In this document: piece after piece, positions 55,955 to 64,000 of the stretch
Layout of the letters: each line of letters starts with the position of its first letter
Position numbering within the stretch: position 1 is the stretch's first letter
Assembly: GCA_947648905.1 (NCBI GenBank)
Contig: CANSPP010000003.1
Span: forward strand, 1-64,000
Source: an uncultured Clostridium sp.
Lineage (GTDB): Bacteria > Bacillota > Clostridia > TANB77 > CAG-508
DNA length: 64,000 bases
Direction: 5' to 3'
Notes under the pieces: generated by a model
What the model was told of the DNA's origin: nothing
What the model saw: the letters and a program-made list of their open reading frames with translations, nothing else
Databases searched by the model: none
Program-made: the position numbers and the translations under genes

Positions 55955-56941
55955 TTATGCCATTTTTAGTTTTTGTAGTTCTTCTTTGTCTATTTTGGTT
56001 ATATCCATTATATCTTCATCGCTCATTTGCTTTTGTATCATTTCTTTTACTATTTGTGTTATCGCCTTTGTTATTCCTAATTCTTCTCCTTTTTTCTCTT
56101 TGTCCTCCAATAATTCCATAAATAATTTTTCAAATTTCATATCTACATTTCCTCCTTTTTCTAACTTTTTAAAATATTCTTCTCTTCCTTTTTGTATAAT
56201 TTTTCTAATCTTATTAGAATACTTAAACATCATTGAAATATACTTGTTTTCTTCTATTGTTAGCTTTTTCTTTGATAGTTCATTCATTACTTCTTCTAAC
56301 TCTTCTTTTACGTCTATTTTTTCGAATAACATTGCCTTTGACATTCCTGTATTTTCTTTTATCAATTCTTTTTTTGTATAGTCATTTATATCAATTAAAT
56401 TGTATTTTGTATATTCAAATACTTTAACTCCAAAATTGTATATTTCCTTATACTTGCCTGGTATTTTCCATTTTCTATTTCCTGTGTATAAAACTATTGG
56501 TATTATAACTGCTAAATTTCCTATTTCGTTTATATTGTTTCTAATTATATCTCTCATTAGTTCCACACTATATTCTGTTATTCTCATTGGCATTTTATAA
56601 TCTATTTTGCTTTGATGTTCTATAATAATATACACATTAAATCTGGGTATTTTGTATATTGTGTCCGACTCCCTTTTTTCAAAAGTTGATGTTATAAATT
56701 CTTTGTTATATTTTTCAACATCATTCTCTGTTAGATTTTGAAATTCATTAATATTTAAATACTTTTGTATAAATTTTATAAATTCTTTTTTGTCACTTAA
56801 TATCTTTTTAAATATTTTGTCTTTATATTGATGAATTCTTTCTTGTTCTTTATGCAAAACATATTTTTCTGATTCTTCTCTTACTCCATATGGAATGCTT
56901 TTTGAACATTTTAAATAATCTACATATGTAAATATTTGCAT
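55955..56941 (-). CDS. Rpn-family nuclease/recombination-promoting protein
   Basis: 328 aa. The N-terminal PD-(D/E)XK-like domain has DKIFKKILSDKKEFIKFIQK and the core RFNVYIIIEHQSKIDYKMPM (catalytic acidic/Gln-Lys pair). It continues with VIPIVLYTGNRKW, then a coiled, charged C-terminus ending in a helix rich in Lys/Glu. This is the Rpn/transposase_31-like family, nucleases tied to recombination and recently to phage defence. Single gene. Confidence 0.85.
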   Translation of the reverse strand: MQIFTYVDYLKCSKSIPYGVREESEKYVLHKEQERIHQYKDKIFKKILSDKKEFIKFIQKYLNINEFQNLTENDVEKYNKEFITSTFEKRESDTIYKIPRFNVYIIIEHQSKIDYKMPMRITEYSVELMRDIIRNNINEIGNLAVIIPIVLYTGNRKWKIPGKYKEIYNFGVKVFEYTKYNLIDINDYTKKELIKENTGMSKAMLFEKIDVKEELEEVMNELSKKKLTIEENKYISMMFKYSNKIRKIIQKGREEYFKKLEKGGNVDMKFEKLFMELLEDKEKKGEELGITKAITQIVKEMIQKQMSDEDIMDITKIDKEELQKLKMA

Positions 56942-57309
56942 TATTTTCCCTCACTTTCATTTTAATATATATTTATCCATTTGTCAATGTTTCTTCATTG
57001 GTAAATTAATGCTTGTTTTTTTATTTTTCTTTTCTTATCACCTTTTTTCTTGTTTTTATTTCTTTTTTTGAGTTTTAATTTCGATTAAAAAAGTATTAGA
57101 ATTTAATTTTGAATGAATACAGATTTTAGCATTTATAAAAATATTCTAATGCTTTTAATACTAAAAAAGTATATATCATCTGTACATTATTAATATAACA
57201 GGTTTTATATACTTTTTCAATATTTTTATTTAATTTTTTCCAATTTTTCATCAACAAAATTCGACATTTTATGTTTTACTGATTAAAAAGAGAAAACTAT
57301 TCATCCTCC
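56942..57309. other. Gene-free AT-rich stretch
   Basis: No supported coding frame. It contains partial inverted repeats (AAAGTATTAGAA / TTCTAATGC..AATACT near 57087-57165) and a T-rich polypyrimidine block at about 57005-57075. No RNA family recognised. Confidence 0.4.
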
Positions 57310-58410
57310 CTAGTTATTTACTGTATTCATATAATTATATTTTACTTCTTGTTCTGTAAGTGGCCTATTATACACTCTTGCAGCATATATCTCTCCATTA
57401 AAAGGATATATATTATTTTCACCATCATCATTTGTCCTATAAACATCTGAGCCAATTTGAATATTCGTATTCTGCACTTCCATAATATTTTTTACATTCC
57501 CTAAATTTGTTGTCTCTGTTTTCTCACCATTTATATATAGTACACCATTATCATCTTTAGTATTTGGATTATATGTATATGATACATATGTAGGCTCATT
57601 CTCTTCGATTAATGTATTTGTATAAAATCTTTCTGAACCTCCCCCTATATCAATCATAAGCTGTCTATATAGAAAGTCATTATTTCCTAGCATAACAAAA
57701 AATCCATTGCTTACCTTTGTTCTTTTCATCATTAATATCTGTACCAACTGATTTTCTGTTTGTCCCCTTAGTTTTAAATACATTTCTATTGTAATCCCAT
57801 TACTATAATCAGATTTATCAGGAACTTCAATTCCATCATCAACACCGTCAAAACTCAATGATTTTTCTGTCCAGCCACTATTTTCATCATCTGTATTAAA
57901 GTTATGTAGAATTGCATCTCCCCAGTTATCTCCTGTTGACCTATTTTTAGCATCTATTGTATAAACTAAACCTTCTTTTATACATAGCAAATTGTTGTCT
58001 ACTATTCTATGCTTTCCTTCTTCATAACTCACGACATCACCAGTTTTGTAATTTACAATATATGAATTTTTTAAAGTTATTTCTTGTGCATTTTCTGGCG
58101 TTATATAATACCAATTGTCTGCATATGTTTCTCCTGTTTCTGTATCATATATGCTTGTTGTATCTTCTGCTGAATTAAAATATACTTGTTTTAATTCTTT
58201 TCCTATTTTCTTATCTTCTAGCACTAATAATTGTAATTGTTCTATTTCACCAGCCAACACTGTTTCTTCTTTTGCTTGTACTGCTTTTCTTAATATCCCA
58301 TTATCTCCTGTTAGTGTGCTTATTGCTACTCCTGCCAATATTAAAAGTATAATTATTGTTATTACTAGTGCTATTAATGTTATAGCTTTGTTGTTATTGC
58401 TGAATTTCAT
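57310..58410 (-). CDS. Prepilin-like protein with LamG/concanavalin-like domain
   Basis: 366 aa. Short leader, prepilin helix KAITLIALVITIIILLILAG, TGDNGILRKAV, a linker, then from about 175 a laminin-G/concanavalin A-like lectin domain: KSLSFDGVDDGIEVPD, ITIEMYLKLR, VLYINGEKTET and FNGEIYAARVYNRPLTEQEV. It is likely exposed on the surface and binds glycans or matrix. It shares its N-terminal module, at DNA level too, with 1-174 and 43255-44646. Confidence 0.85.
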   Translation of the reverse strand: MKFSNNNKAITLIALVITIIILLILAGVAISTLTGDNGILRKAVQAKEETVLAGEIEQLQLLVLEDKKIGKELKQVYFNSAEDTTSIYDTETGETYADNWYYITPENAQEITLKNSYIVNYKTGDVVSYEEGKHRIVDNNLLCIKEGLVYTIDAKNRSTGDNWGDAILHNFNTDDENSGWTEKSLSFDGVDDGIEVPDKSDYSNGITIEMYLKLRGQTENQLVQILMMKRTKVSNGFFVMLGNNDFLYRQLMIDIGGGSERFYTNTLIEENEPTYVSYTYNPNTKDDNGVLYINGEKTETTNLGNVKNIMEVQNTNIQIGSDVYRTNDDGENNIYPFNGEIYAARVYNRPLTEQEVKYNYMNTVNN

Positions 58411-58522
58411 ATAAATTTCATTCCTTTCTATCTTTTGTTTTATATTATTTTATCTCTCGCAAAGGAATTACGTCAACAGTTGATACTTTAGTTGTTTTTT
58501 AATGTATATAGTTCTAAAAGTC

Positions 58523-58556
58523 AAAAAAGATTAGATGTTAAACACCTAATCTTTTT
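58523..58556 (-). terminator. Terminator after the ArsP-like permease
   Basis: AAAAAGATTAG..CTAATCTTTTT arms with one internal mismatch and U-runs, just past the stop codon. Confidence 0.8.
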
Positions 58557-58570
58557 CATAGTATTATTCA

Positions 58571-59426
58571 TTAAAATACAATTCCAACTAATTCAATTAC
58601 AATTCCTGAAATAACCCCTATTCCATATAACAGACCTGTAATCTTCAAATTTTCCTTTAAGCCTTTATTAGTTCTAAATAAAACAAGTAAACCAACACCT
58701 GCACCAACTAACAGACCTGCAATCATAGTAGCAGCACTTATTATATTTTCCAAATACAATTGTGTTAATATAACAGAAGCTGCACAATTTGGAATTAAAC
58801 CTATTATTCCTGCAATTACTGGCCCTAGTATTGGTATTCCACTTAAAACTCCTGCAATTGTTTCTTCTCCTATAAAATACATTGCTATATTTATAATTAA
58901 TGTAACAAGTAATATAAAGATAAATATATTTAAAGTATGTTTTAATGATGATTTTATAATTCCGTGGTCACAGTGACAATGTTCCTTTTCGCATAAGTCT
59001 ACTATTTTGCTTTCTTCTTGCTTGTTCTTATTTTTTATTCTTAATATAAAATCAATTATAAAACCTGCTACCATACCAATAATCAATTTAATTCCTAATA
59101 TTTTCAATATTGTAGTTATTGGTACTGTTTCTGATATAAAAATTGGTAGCATTTCATCTGATGTTGATAGATATACTGCAATTAGTGTTCCTAATGTTAT
59201 TACTCTTGCTGCATATAGGTTTGTTGCTGAAACTGAAAATCCACATTGTGGAAATATTCCAAGCAAGCTTCCTATTAATGGTCCGTATTTTTCCTGATTT
59301 TTTTATCATATCTTTTGATTTTTCACTTGTTTTGTGTTCTATGTATTCCATTATTAGATATGTTATAAATAAAAATGGTAGTATTTTTATACTATCAATT
59401 ACTGCTTCTTCAATTACTTCTAACAT
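58571..59426 (-). CDS. ArsP-like putative metal/arsenic permease, +1 shift at CGG
   Basis: Frame 0 from ATG 59426 gives 47 codons to ATA and then CGG (59285-59283). Skipping the C gives GPLIGSLLGIFPQCGFS, the conserved opening of this permease family, then 237 codons in all; total 284 aa with about eight membrane helices. A His/Cys-rich cytoplasmic loop (CEKEHCHCDH) sits mid-protein. The second half repeats the motif as GPVIAGIIGLIPNCAAS. The fold matches the ArsP_2 group of putative heavy-metal exporters. Substrate unknown. Confidence 0.75.
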
Positions 59427-59475
59427 TTTTCTCTCCTTTTCTCATTTTTATATGATAACATATTTTTCCAAAAAA

Positions 59476-59503
59476 GTAAAGAGCCATTATAACTTAATGG
59501 CTC
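59476..59503 (-). terminator. Terminator after the DUF2651-like gene
   Basis: GAGCCATTA / TAATGGCTC stem followed on the minus strand by TTTACTTTTTT. Confidence 0.8.
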
Positions 59504-59523
59504 AAACTATATTAAATTTTTAT

Positions 59524-60144
59524 TTATCTTCTCCTATAACAACCTGAAATTTGACCACTTCCATTAGCATTAGTATTTGGAATAACATTTATTCTAGCTG
59601 TTACACCATTTCTGTTATTATTGCGACCACAACCGCAATTAGAATTTTCATCGTCATTATCGCAACCGCAATTATTATTTCTATTTGAACAATTAGAACT
59701 AATAGTTAATAAGTCATTATTCACTCCGTTACAACCACTACTTGATATTGTAATCAAATCGCCATTGTTAGAATTTCCACAATTGCTACTTATTCTAAGC
59801 AAATCATTTAAGTTATCTCTATCTCTTTGGCAGTCACATCTTCTATTTCTTCTACAACCACAACCGCTTCTTCCACAGCCACAACTACTATCACTGTCAT
59901 TATCACAGAAACGTTCTATTAATCTGCTAATAAGGCATACAATTGCTGCTGTAATAAATGCTATTATTGCATATACTATTGCTGCAACTAAGAAATTTAT
60001 GTTATTTATTACAAACGTAACAATTAAGAATATTGCAAATATAACTGCTGCAACTAGTGGTGGACATTTTAGAATTTTTTGTAATGCTATTGATATTATT
60101 ATTGTTGCTATTGGTAAAGCAAAAAATATAAGTAATATGTTCAT
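59524..60144 (-). CDS. Membrane protein with Cys/Asn-rich tail (DUF2651-like)
   Basis: 206 aa. Residues 1-78 hold three transmembrane helices (MNILLIFFALPIATIIISIA, PPLVAAVIFAIFLIV, AAIVYAIIAFITAAIV) similar to YbeF/DUF2651. The rest is low-complexity: CGCGRSGCGCRRNRRCDC, then degenerate repeats of LLxISSNCGNxNN and CNGVNNDLLTISSNC. The tail might be cross-linked or bind metal on the cell or spore surface. Function unknown. Confidence 0.65.
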   Translation of the reverse strand: MNILLIFFALPIATIIISIALQKILKCPPLVAAVIFAIFLIVTFVINNINFLVAAIVYAIIAFITAAIVCLISRLIERFCDNDSDSSCGCGRSGCGCRRNRRCDCQRDRDNLNDLLRISSNCGNSNNGDLITISSSGCNGVNNDLLTISSNCSNRNNNCGCDNDDENSNCGCGRNNNRNGVTARINVIPNTNANGSGQISGCYRRR

Positions 60145-60200
60145 ATGTTTTCTCTCCTTTGTTTTTTACTATATTTTATGCTTTTTTGTTGTATTTTGTG

Positions 60201-60942
60201 TTAACAATATTCTACATTTACTAAATAAAGTCCTTGTGGGGGTAATGTTTTACCAGCATTTTCTCTTTTTTCAGATTTTATTATATTTTCAATTTCTTTT
60301 GGCTCTATTTTTCCAAGACCTACATCTACTAAAGTTCCTGCAATTATTCTTACCATATTATATAAAAAGCCATTTCCTGTAAGTTCTATGTAAATTCTTT
60401 TATCTGGCACTTCAATTACTTTCGCATCATAAATTGTTCTTACACTACTTTTACTACTTGTACCACTTGCTTTAAAAGCTTTAAAATCGTGTTCTCCTAC
60501 AAAATATTTTACCGCTTCTTGCATCTTTTCTATATCAAGCTTCATTGGTATGTGTGTTTCCAAGTTTCTATAAATTGCTGTACCGTATTGAGAATTATTT
60601 ATAACATACCTATATGTTTTTCTTTTGCAACTAAGTCTGCTATGAAATTTTTCTTCAACTTCTTCTGCATCTTTTATCCTTATTGATTTTTTTAAATTAC
60701 TGTTTAATGCTATTGGAAACTTTTCAATTGGTAAATTAGAATTTGTTTTAAAGTTAGCAACTTGTCCGAATAGCGTGAACTCCTCTATCTGTTCTTCCAG
60801 AAGCATTTAAGTCTACCGTTTCCCCTGTAATTTGTTCTATTGCTTTCTCTATTGTTCCTTGTATATTTAGTTTGTCTGGTTGCTTTTGCCAACCATTAAA
60901 ATCTTTCCCATCATATTCTATAGTTAATTTTATATTTCTCAT
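60201..60942 (-). CDS. truA: tRNA pseudouridine(38-40) synthase, +1 shift at CGG
   Basis: Frame 0 from ATG 60942 has MRNIKLTIEYDGKDFNGWQK and the catalytic ASGRTDRGVHAI, then CGG (60768-60766). Unshifted, it ends three codons later. Skipping the C gives GQVANFKTNSNLPIEK, the normal continuation of TruA, and runs to 60201 with FLYNMVRIIAGTLVDVG; 246 aa in all, standard length. TruA modifies the tRNA anticodon arm. Its ATG overlaps the cdaA stop (ATGA). Without the shift the cell would have no complete TruA from this locus. Confidence 0.87.
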
Positions 60943-61856
60943 TCATTTTCCTTTGATTTTTTTATTTTGTCTCTAAGTTCTTTTATTCTATTTTGTCTTT
61001 CCTTCTTTTCAACTGCAAATCTTTTAGTTACAATATTACTTATTAATATTTTTTTCAAAACATCTTCTCTAACATCTGCAATTAAAGTACCGTCTTTTGC
61101 AACTGATATCTTTCCAGTTTCTTCTGAAACTACAACTACTAAGCTATCAGATTCCTTTGAAATTCCTATTGCCGCTCTATGTCTTGTACCTAATTCTTTA
61201 GAAATATCTTTGTCATCTGCTAAAGGTAAAACACAAGCTGCAGCCGCTATTTTATTTCCAGATATTACTACTGCACCGTCATGCAAAGGTGTTTTTGGTT
61301 CAAATATATTTACTAACAATTGTGGCGAAACTTCTGCATTCATTGGTATACCTGTATTTACAATATCTTGTATTTTGATATCTCTTTCTAGTACGATTAA
61401 TGCTCCTGTTTTAGTTTTAGATAGTTCTGTTGCCGCAATTACAACTTTATATATATCTTCTTTAGTTTTTGTTGATAAATCCTTATCAATTCCAAAAAAC
61501 TGTGTTATTTTATTAGTTCCCAATTGTTCTAATGCACGTCTTAATTCTGGCTGGAAGATTACAATAATTGCAATTACTCCCCAGTTCATTATTCCAGTTA
61601 AAATCCAATTCAATATCTTAAGGTTAAATAACCCACTTACCCATGTTGCAATTATCAATAAAGCAATTCCTTTTATTAATTGCCACGCTCTAGAACCTTT
61701 TACAATTCTAAAAAAACAGTACACTAAAAATACAACTATTGCTATATCTATTATTAAAGTTACTAATTCAAATGGATTAGCTTGCAACGATTTAATATAT
61801 GCTCCTATATTATCGTTGTAAAAGCTTTCCCAATTCATTCCTAAATTTGTTATCAT
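60939..61856 (-). CDS. cdaA: Diadenylate cyclase CdaA
   Basis: 305 aa. Three transmembrane helices in residues 28-108, then a DAC domain with the DGA (LHDGAVVI) and RHR (GTRHRAAIGI) active-site motifs. Makes c-di-AMP at the membrane. The usual partner cdaR does not follow; truA does, with a 4-bp overlap. A small membrane-protein gene lies 22 bp upstream. Confidence 0.95.
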   Translation of the reverse strand: MITNLGMNWESFYNDNIGAYIKSLQANPFELVTLIIDIAIVVFLVYCFFRIVKGSRAWQLIKGIALLIIATWVSGLFNLKILNWILTGIMNWGVIAIIVIFQPELRRALEQLGTNKITQFFGIDKDLSTKTKEDIYKVVIAATELSKTKTGALIVLERDIKIQDIVNTGIPMNAEVSPQLLVNIFEPKTPLHDGAVVISGNKIAAAACVLPLADDKDISKELGTRHRAAIGISKESDSLVVVVSEETGKISVAKDGTLIADVREDVLKKILISNIVTKRFAVEKKERQNRIKELRDKIKKSKENE

Positions 61857-61878
61857 TTACTTCTCCTTATTTTCTTCT

Positions 61879-62007
61879 TTAGATTAGTGCGAATATAAGT
61901 GTTGATATTGTTCCTACTAACATTAGTAAAGCTAAAAATCCTGCCATTACCTTTACAAACATTTGTCCTTTATCATATTTTTGTTTTTTCTCTACCTTTT
62001 TCTTCAT
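61879..62007 (-). CDS. Small membrane protein upstream of cdaA
   Basis: 42 aa. Basic N-terminus (MKKKVEKKQKYDKGQ), then one transmembrane helix (MFVKVMAGFLALLMLVGTIS) and a short tail. AAAGGAAG precedes ATG 62007. It resembles the DUF4044-type short proteins of Firmicutes in shape, but I am not sure of the family. Same operon as cdaA. Confidence 0.6.
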   Translation of the reverse strand: MKKKVEKKQKYDKGQMFVKVMAGFLALLMLVGTISTLIFALI

Positions 62008-62024
62008 TATTTTTCTTCCTTTCT

Positions 62025-62062
62025 TGGGACATTTGGGGACGTTTCCCTTTTTTCCCTTTTGT
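62025..62062. repeat. GGGGACGTTTC intergenic repeat
   Basis: GGGACATTTGGGGACGTTTCCC and a pyrimidine-rich right side, a diverged member of the 31397/45987 repeats, upstream of the small membrane protein gene. Confidence 0.5.
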
Positions 62063-62129
62063 CTACTGTATACTATTATAGCATATTTTTAATTTTTTTC
62101 AATTATTTTGTCACGTTTTCCATAACTTT

Positions 62130-63470
62130 CTAAGAAATTATTTCTAATATTGTTTTAATTTTTTCCTTTTCATATTCTCCTATTTTGATTATGTTTAATA
62201 ATTGTTCTTTTGATCCTTCTATCATATTTTCATTATTTGTATGAATATATCCTAAGCAGTCACCTTTTTCCACATAATCACTAACTTTTTTGTTTAATAC
62301 TATTCCAACTGACATATCTATTTTGTCTTCTTTTCTTACTCTTCCTGCTCCTAAACTGCAAGCTAGCTTTCCTATTTTCTCTGCGTTCATTTCTTGTATA
62401 TATCCTGATTTTTGGCTATATACAGGTTCTATATGTTTTGCTTTTTCGAATTTTTCTAAATTTGTTATATATGATGTGTCTCCACCTTGTGTCTGTACTA
62501 ATTCTATAAATTTATTAAATGCTTCTCCATTTTGTATTTTTTCCATTAATATTAATTTTGCTTCTTCTATGGTGTTTGCTACATTTGCTAATTTTATCAT
62601 ATATGCACCTAGTTCTAATACAACTTCTTGTAAGTCTTCTGGCATATTTCCTTTTAATGCTTCTACTGCTTCTTTTATTTCTAATGTATTTCCTACTGCA
62701 TATCCTAATGGCTCATCCATATTGGTTAAGACACATACTGTTTCACGGTTTGCTAATTTTCCTATTTCAATCATTGCTTTTGCAAGTTTTTCTGCATTTT
62801 CTATGTCTTTCATAAAAGCTCCGCTTCCTACTGTTACATCTAATACTATTTTGTCTGCTCCACTTGCTATTTTTTTACTCATTATACTTGATGCAATTAG
62901 CGGTATATTTCCTACGCAAGATATACTATCTCTTAGTGCATATATCTTTTTGTCTGCTGGTGCTAAGTTTAAAGTCTGTGAAATTATACTTATTCCTATG
63001 TTTTCCACATTTTGTATAAAACTGTTGATATCTATTCCTGTTTGATAACCTGGTATTGCTTCTAGTTTATCAATTGTACCTCCTGTAAAGCCTAATCCTC
63101 TTCCAGACATTTTTGCAACTGGTACTCCACAAGATGCAACTAGTGGCAACAATACTAGTGATACTTTGTCTCCCACTCCACCTGTTGAGTGTTTATCAAC
63201 AATTATTCTTTTAAAATACTTTTGATGCATTTTTGCTCTGTCCCCAAAAACATCAGACAAATTTAATATTTCTCCTGAATTTGCCATAGCAATAGTTAAA
63301 TTGGTTGTTTCTTCTTTTGTCATTCCATTGATATATATTGCCATTATTAGCGCTGCTGCTTGATAGTCTGCTATTGTTCCTTCTGTATAGCCTTTTATGA
63401 AATATTCGATTTCTTGCTTACTTAATTCTTTTTTATCTCTTTTCTTTTCAATAATATCTAATACAGTCAT
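62130..63470 (-). CDS. pdp: Pyrimidine-nucleoside (thymidine) phosphorylase
   Basis: 446 aa from ATG 63470 (TAAAGGAGG upstream; the open frame reaches eight codons further). Helical N-domain, the phosphate/substrate signature VDKHSTGGVGDKVSLVLLP, KMSGRGLGFTGGTIDKLE, and a C-terminal domain ending in a biotin-like fold. Salvages thymidine, uridine or deoxyuridine. It starts 16 bp after rnhB. Specificity (DeoA versus Pdp) is not resolvable by eye. Confidence 0.9.
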   Translation of the reverse strand: MTVLDIIEKKRDKKELSKQEIEYFIKGYTEGTIADYQAAALIMAIYINGMTKEETTNLTIAMANSGEILNLSDVFGDRAKMHQKYFKRIIVDKHSTGGVGDKVSLVLLPLVASCGVPVAKMSGRGLGFTGGTIDKLEAIPGYQTGIDINSFIQNVENIGISIISQTLNLAPADKKIYALRDSISCVGNIPLIASSIMSKKIASGADKIVLDVTVGSGAFMKDIENAEKLAKAMIEIGKLANRETVCVLTNMDEPLGYAVGNTLEIKEAVEALKGNMPEDLQEVVLELGAYMIKLANVANTIEEAKLILMEKIQNGEAFNKFIELVQTQGGDTSYITNLEKFEKAKHIEPVYSQKSGYIQEMNAEKIGKLACSLGAGRVRKEDKIDMSVGIVLNKKVSDYVEKGDCLGYIHTNNENMIEGSKEQLLNIIKIGEYEKEKIKTILEIIS

Positions 63471-63486
63471 TAAAGCCTCCTTTATT

Positions 63487-64000
63487 TTATACAAATTTTT
63501 TAGTAAAGCTTCTTCTATGTATTGGGCATAGTCCGCATTCTTTTATTGCCTCAATGTGTTTTGCTGTTCCATATCCTTTGTGTGCAATAAACCCATATTG
63601 TGGATAAATTTCGTCCCATTGTCTCATAATTCTATCTCTTGTTACTTTTGCCAAAATTGATGCTGCTGCTATGTTATAACATTTTGCGTCTCCTTTTATT
63701 ATTGGCTCATATGGAATTCCTCTTGTGTTTATTCCTGTTAATGCATCTACTACAATTAAATCTGGTTTTACATCTAGTCCATCTACTACTTGTGTTACTC
63801 CTGATTTTGTTGCATTTAATATGTTTATGTCATCAATTACATCTTGACCTATTATTGCAACAGAATAGCTTATTGCCTCTTCTATTATTTGGTCATATAG
63901 TTTTTCCCTCTTTTTTTCTGATACTTTTTTAGAGTCGTTTACTCCTTCTATCATTGAATTTTGTGGCATTATTACTCCTGCAACTACTACTGGTCCAGCT
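63487..64000 (-). CDS. rnhB: Ribonuclease HII, C-terminal part
   Basis: The gene enters from the right edge; 170 codons are in the window, beginning AGPVVVAGVIMP, the region just after the first catalytic acidic residues, which lie outside. VDALTGINTRGIPYEPIIKG carries another catalytic Asp, and AAASILAKVTRDRIM with GYGTAKHIEAI are typical. It removes RNA from RNA-DNA hybrids. The ATG at 63969 is internal, not the start. Confidence 0.93.
   Translation of the reverse strand, partial: AGPVVVAGVIMPQNSMIEGVNDSKKVSEKKREKLYDQIIEEAISYSVAIIGQDVIDDINILNATKSGVTQVVDGLDVKPDLIVVDALTGINTRGIPYEPIIKGDAKCYNIAAASILAKVTRDRIMRQWDEIYPQYGFIAHKGYGTAKHIEAIKECGLCPIHRRSFTKKFV

Noticed and set aside
2994..60768. CGG reassigned to another amino acid or to stop
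   Set aside because: Reassignment would not change the frame. Family sequence resumes only after a one-base skip, so a sense reassignment cannot explain it.

Overview
The window is AT-rich, densely coded chromosomal DNA from a spore-forming member of the Clostridia, most likely an uncultured gut-type lineage. The evidence is spoVT, the yqfC/yqfD pair, a PdaA-type deacetylase, bofA, an alpha/beta-type SASP, a glmS ribozyme, cdaA, and the Gram-positive S10-spc-alpha gene order. Most genes lie on the minus strand.

Layout. 1-7.5 kb: the end of a prepilin-like gene, spoVT, a KAP-type NTPase, comFC, recD2 and orphan genes. 7.6-27.9 kb: the ribosomal super-operon on the minus strand, from a consensus promoter at 27.9 kb (rpsJ) to rplQ. 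It is interrupted between secY and adk by a phosphorelay (Hpt protein plus hybrid kinase) and a metallopeptidase. 28-36.9 kb: an orphan gene, ldh, a DUF4364 gene, then a minus-strand run pdaA-yqfC-yqfD-orf403-ybeY-DUF3048-ylbF-peptidase. 37-43 kb: two paralogous LytTR regulators with duplicated promoter-leaders flank three unknown genes. The second regulator forms an agr-type quorum-sensing module with a sensor kinase, a 37-aa AgrD-like peptide and AgrB. 43-50 kb: a prepilin-like protein, tRNA-Met, a tiny type I toxin-antitoxin locus, a diaminopentanoate dehydrogenase-like gene, mtnN, and glmS with its ribozyme. 50-64 kb: bofA, a yaaL-like gene, a lone VirD4-like ATPase, a decayed IS200, a radical-SAM peptide pair, a SASP gene, an Rpn nuclease, another prepilin-like gene, an ArsP-like permease, truA, cdaA, pyrimidine-nucleoside phosphorylase and rnhB.

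The most unusual observation concerns the codon CGG. Eight minus-strand genes (KAP NTPase, recD2, metallopeptidase, the 39-kb gene, bofA, yaaL-like, the ArsP-like permease and truA) look frameshifted, with ten breaks in all. Every break is at an in-frame CGG. Every break is repaired by skipping the C and reading the following GGN as glycine, often at an invariant family residue such as the Walker A glycine. The other conserved genes contain no in-frame CGG that I could find. Only three short orphan genes of atypical codon use have CGG in a normal frame. This suggests CGG is unassigned here and acts as a general +1 frameshift signal, with C insertions before Gly codons being nearly neutral. A frame-blind sequencing error would not fall in one phase ten times out of ten.

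A second notable system is a par/Fst-like locus at 45.66-45.91 kb: a 22-aa hydrophobic peptide gene and a convergent small RNA share a terminator, and the RNA carries direct repeats antisense to the toxin start region. A second, toxin-less copy sits beside the IS200 at 53.3 kb.
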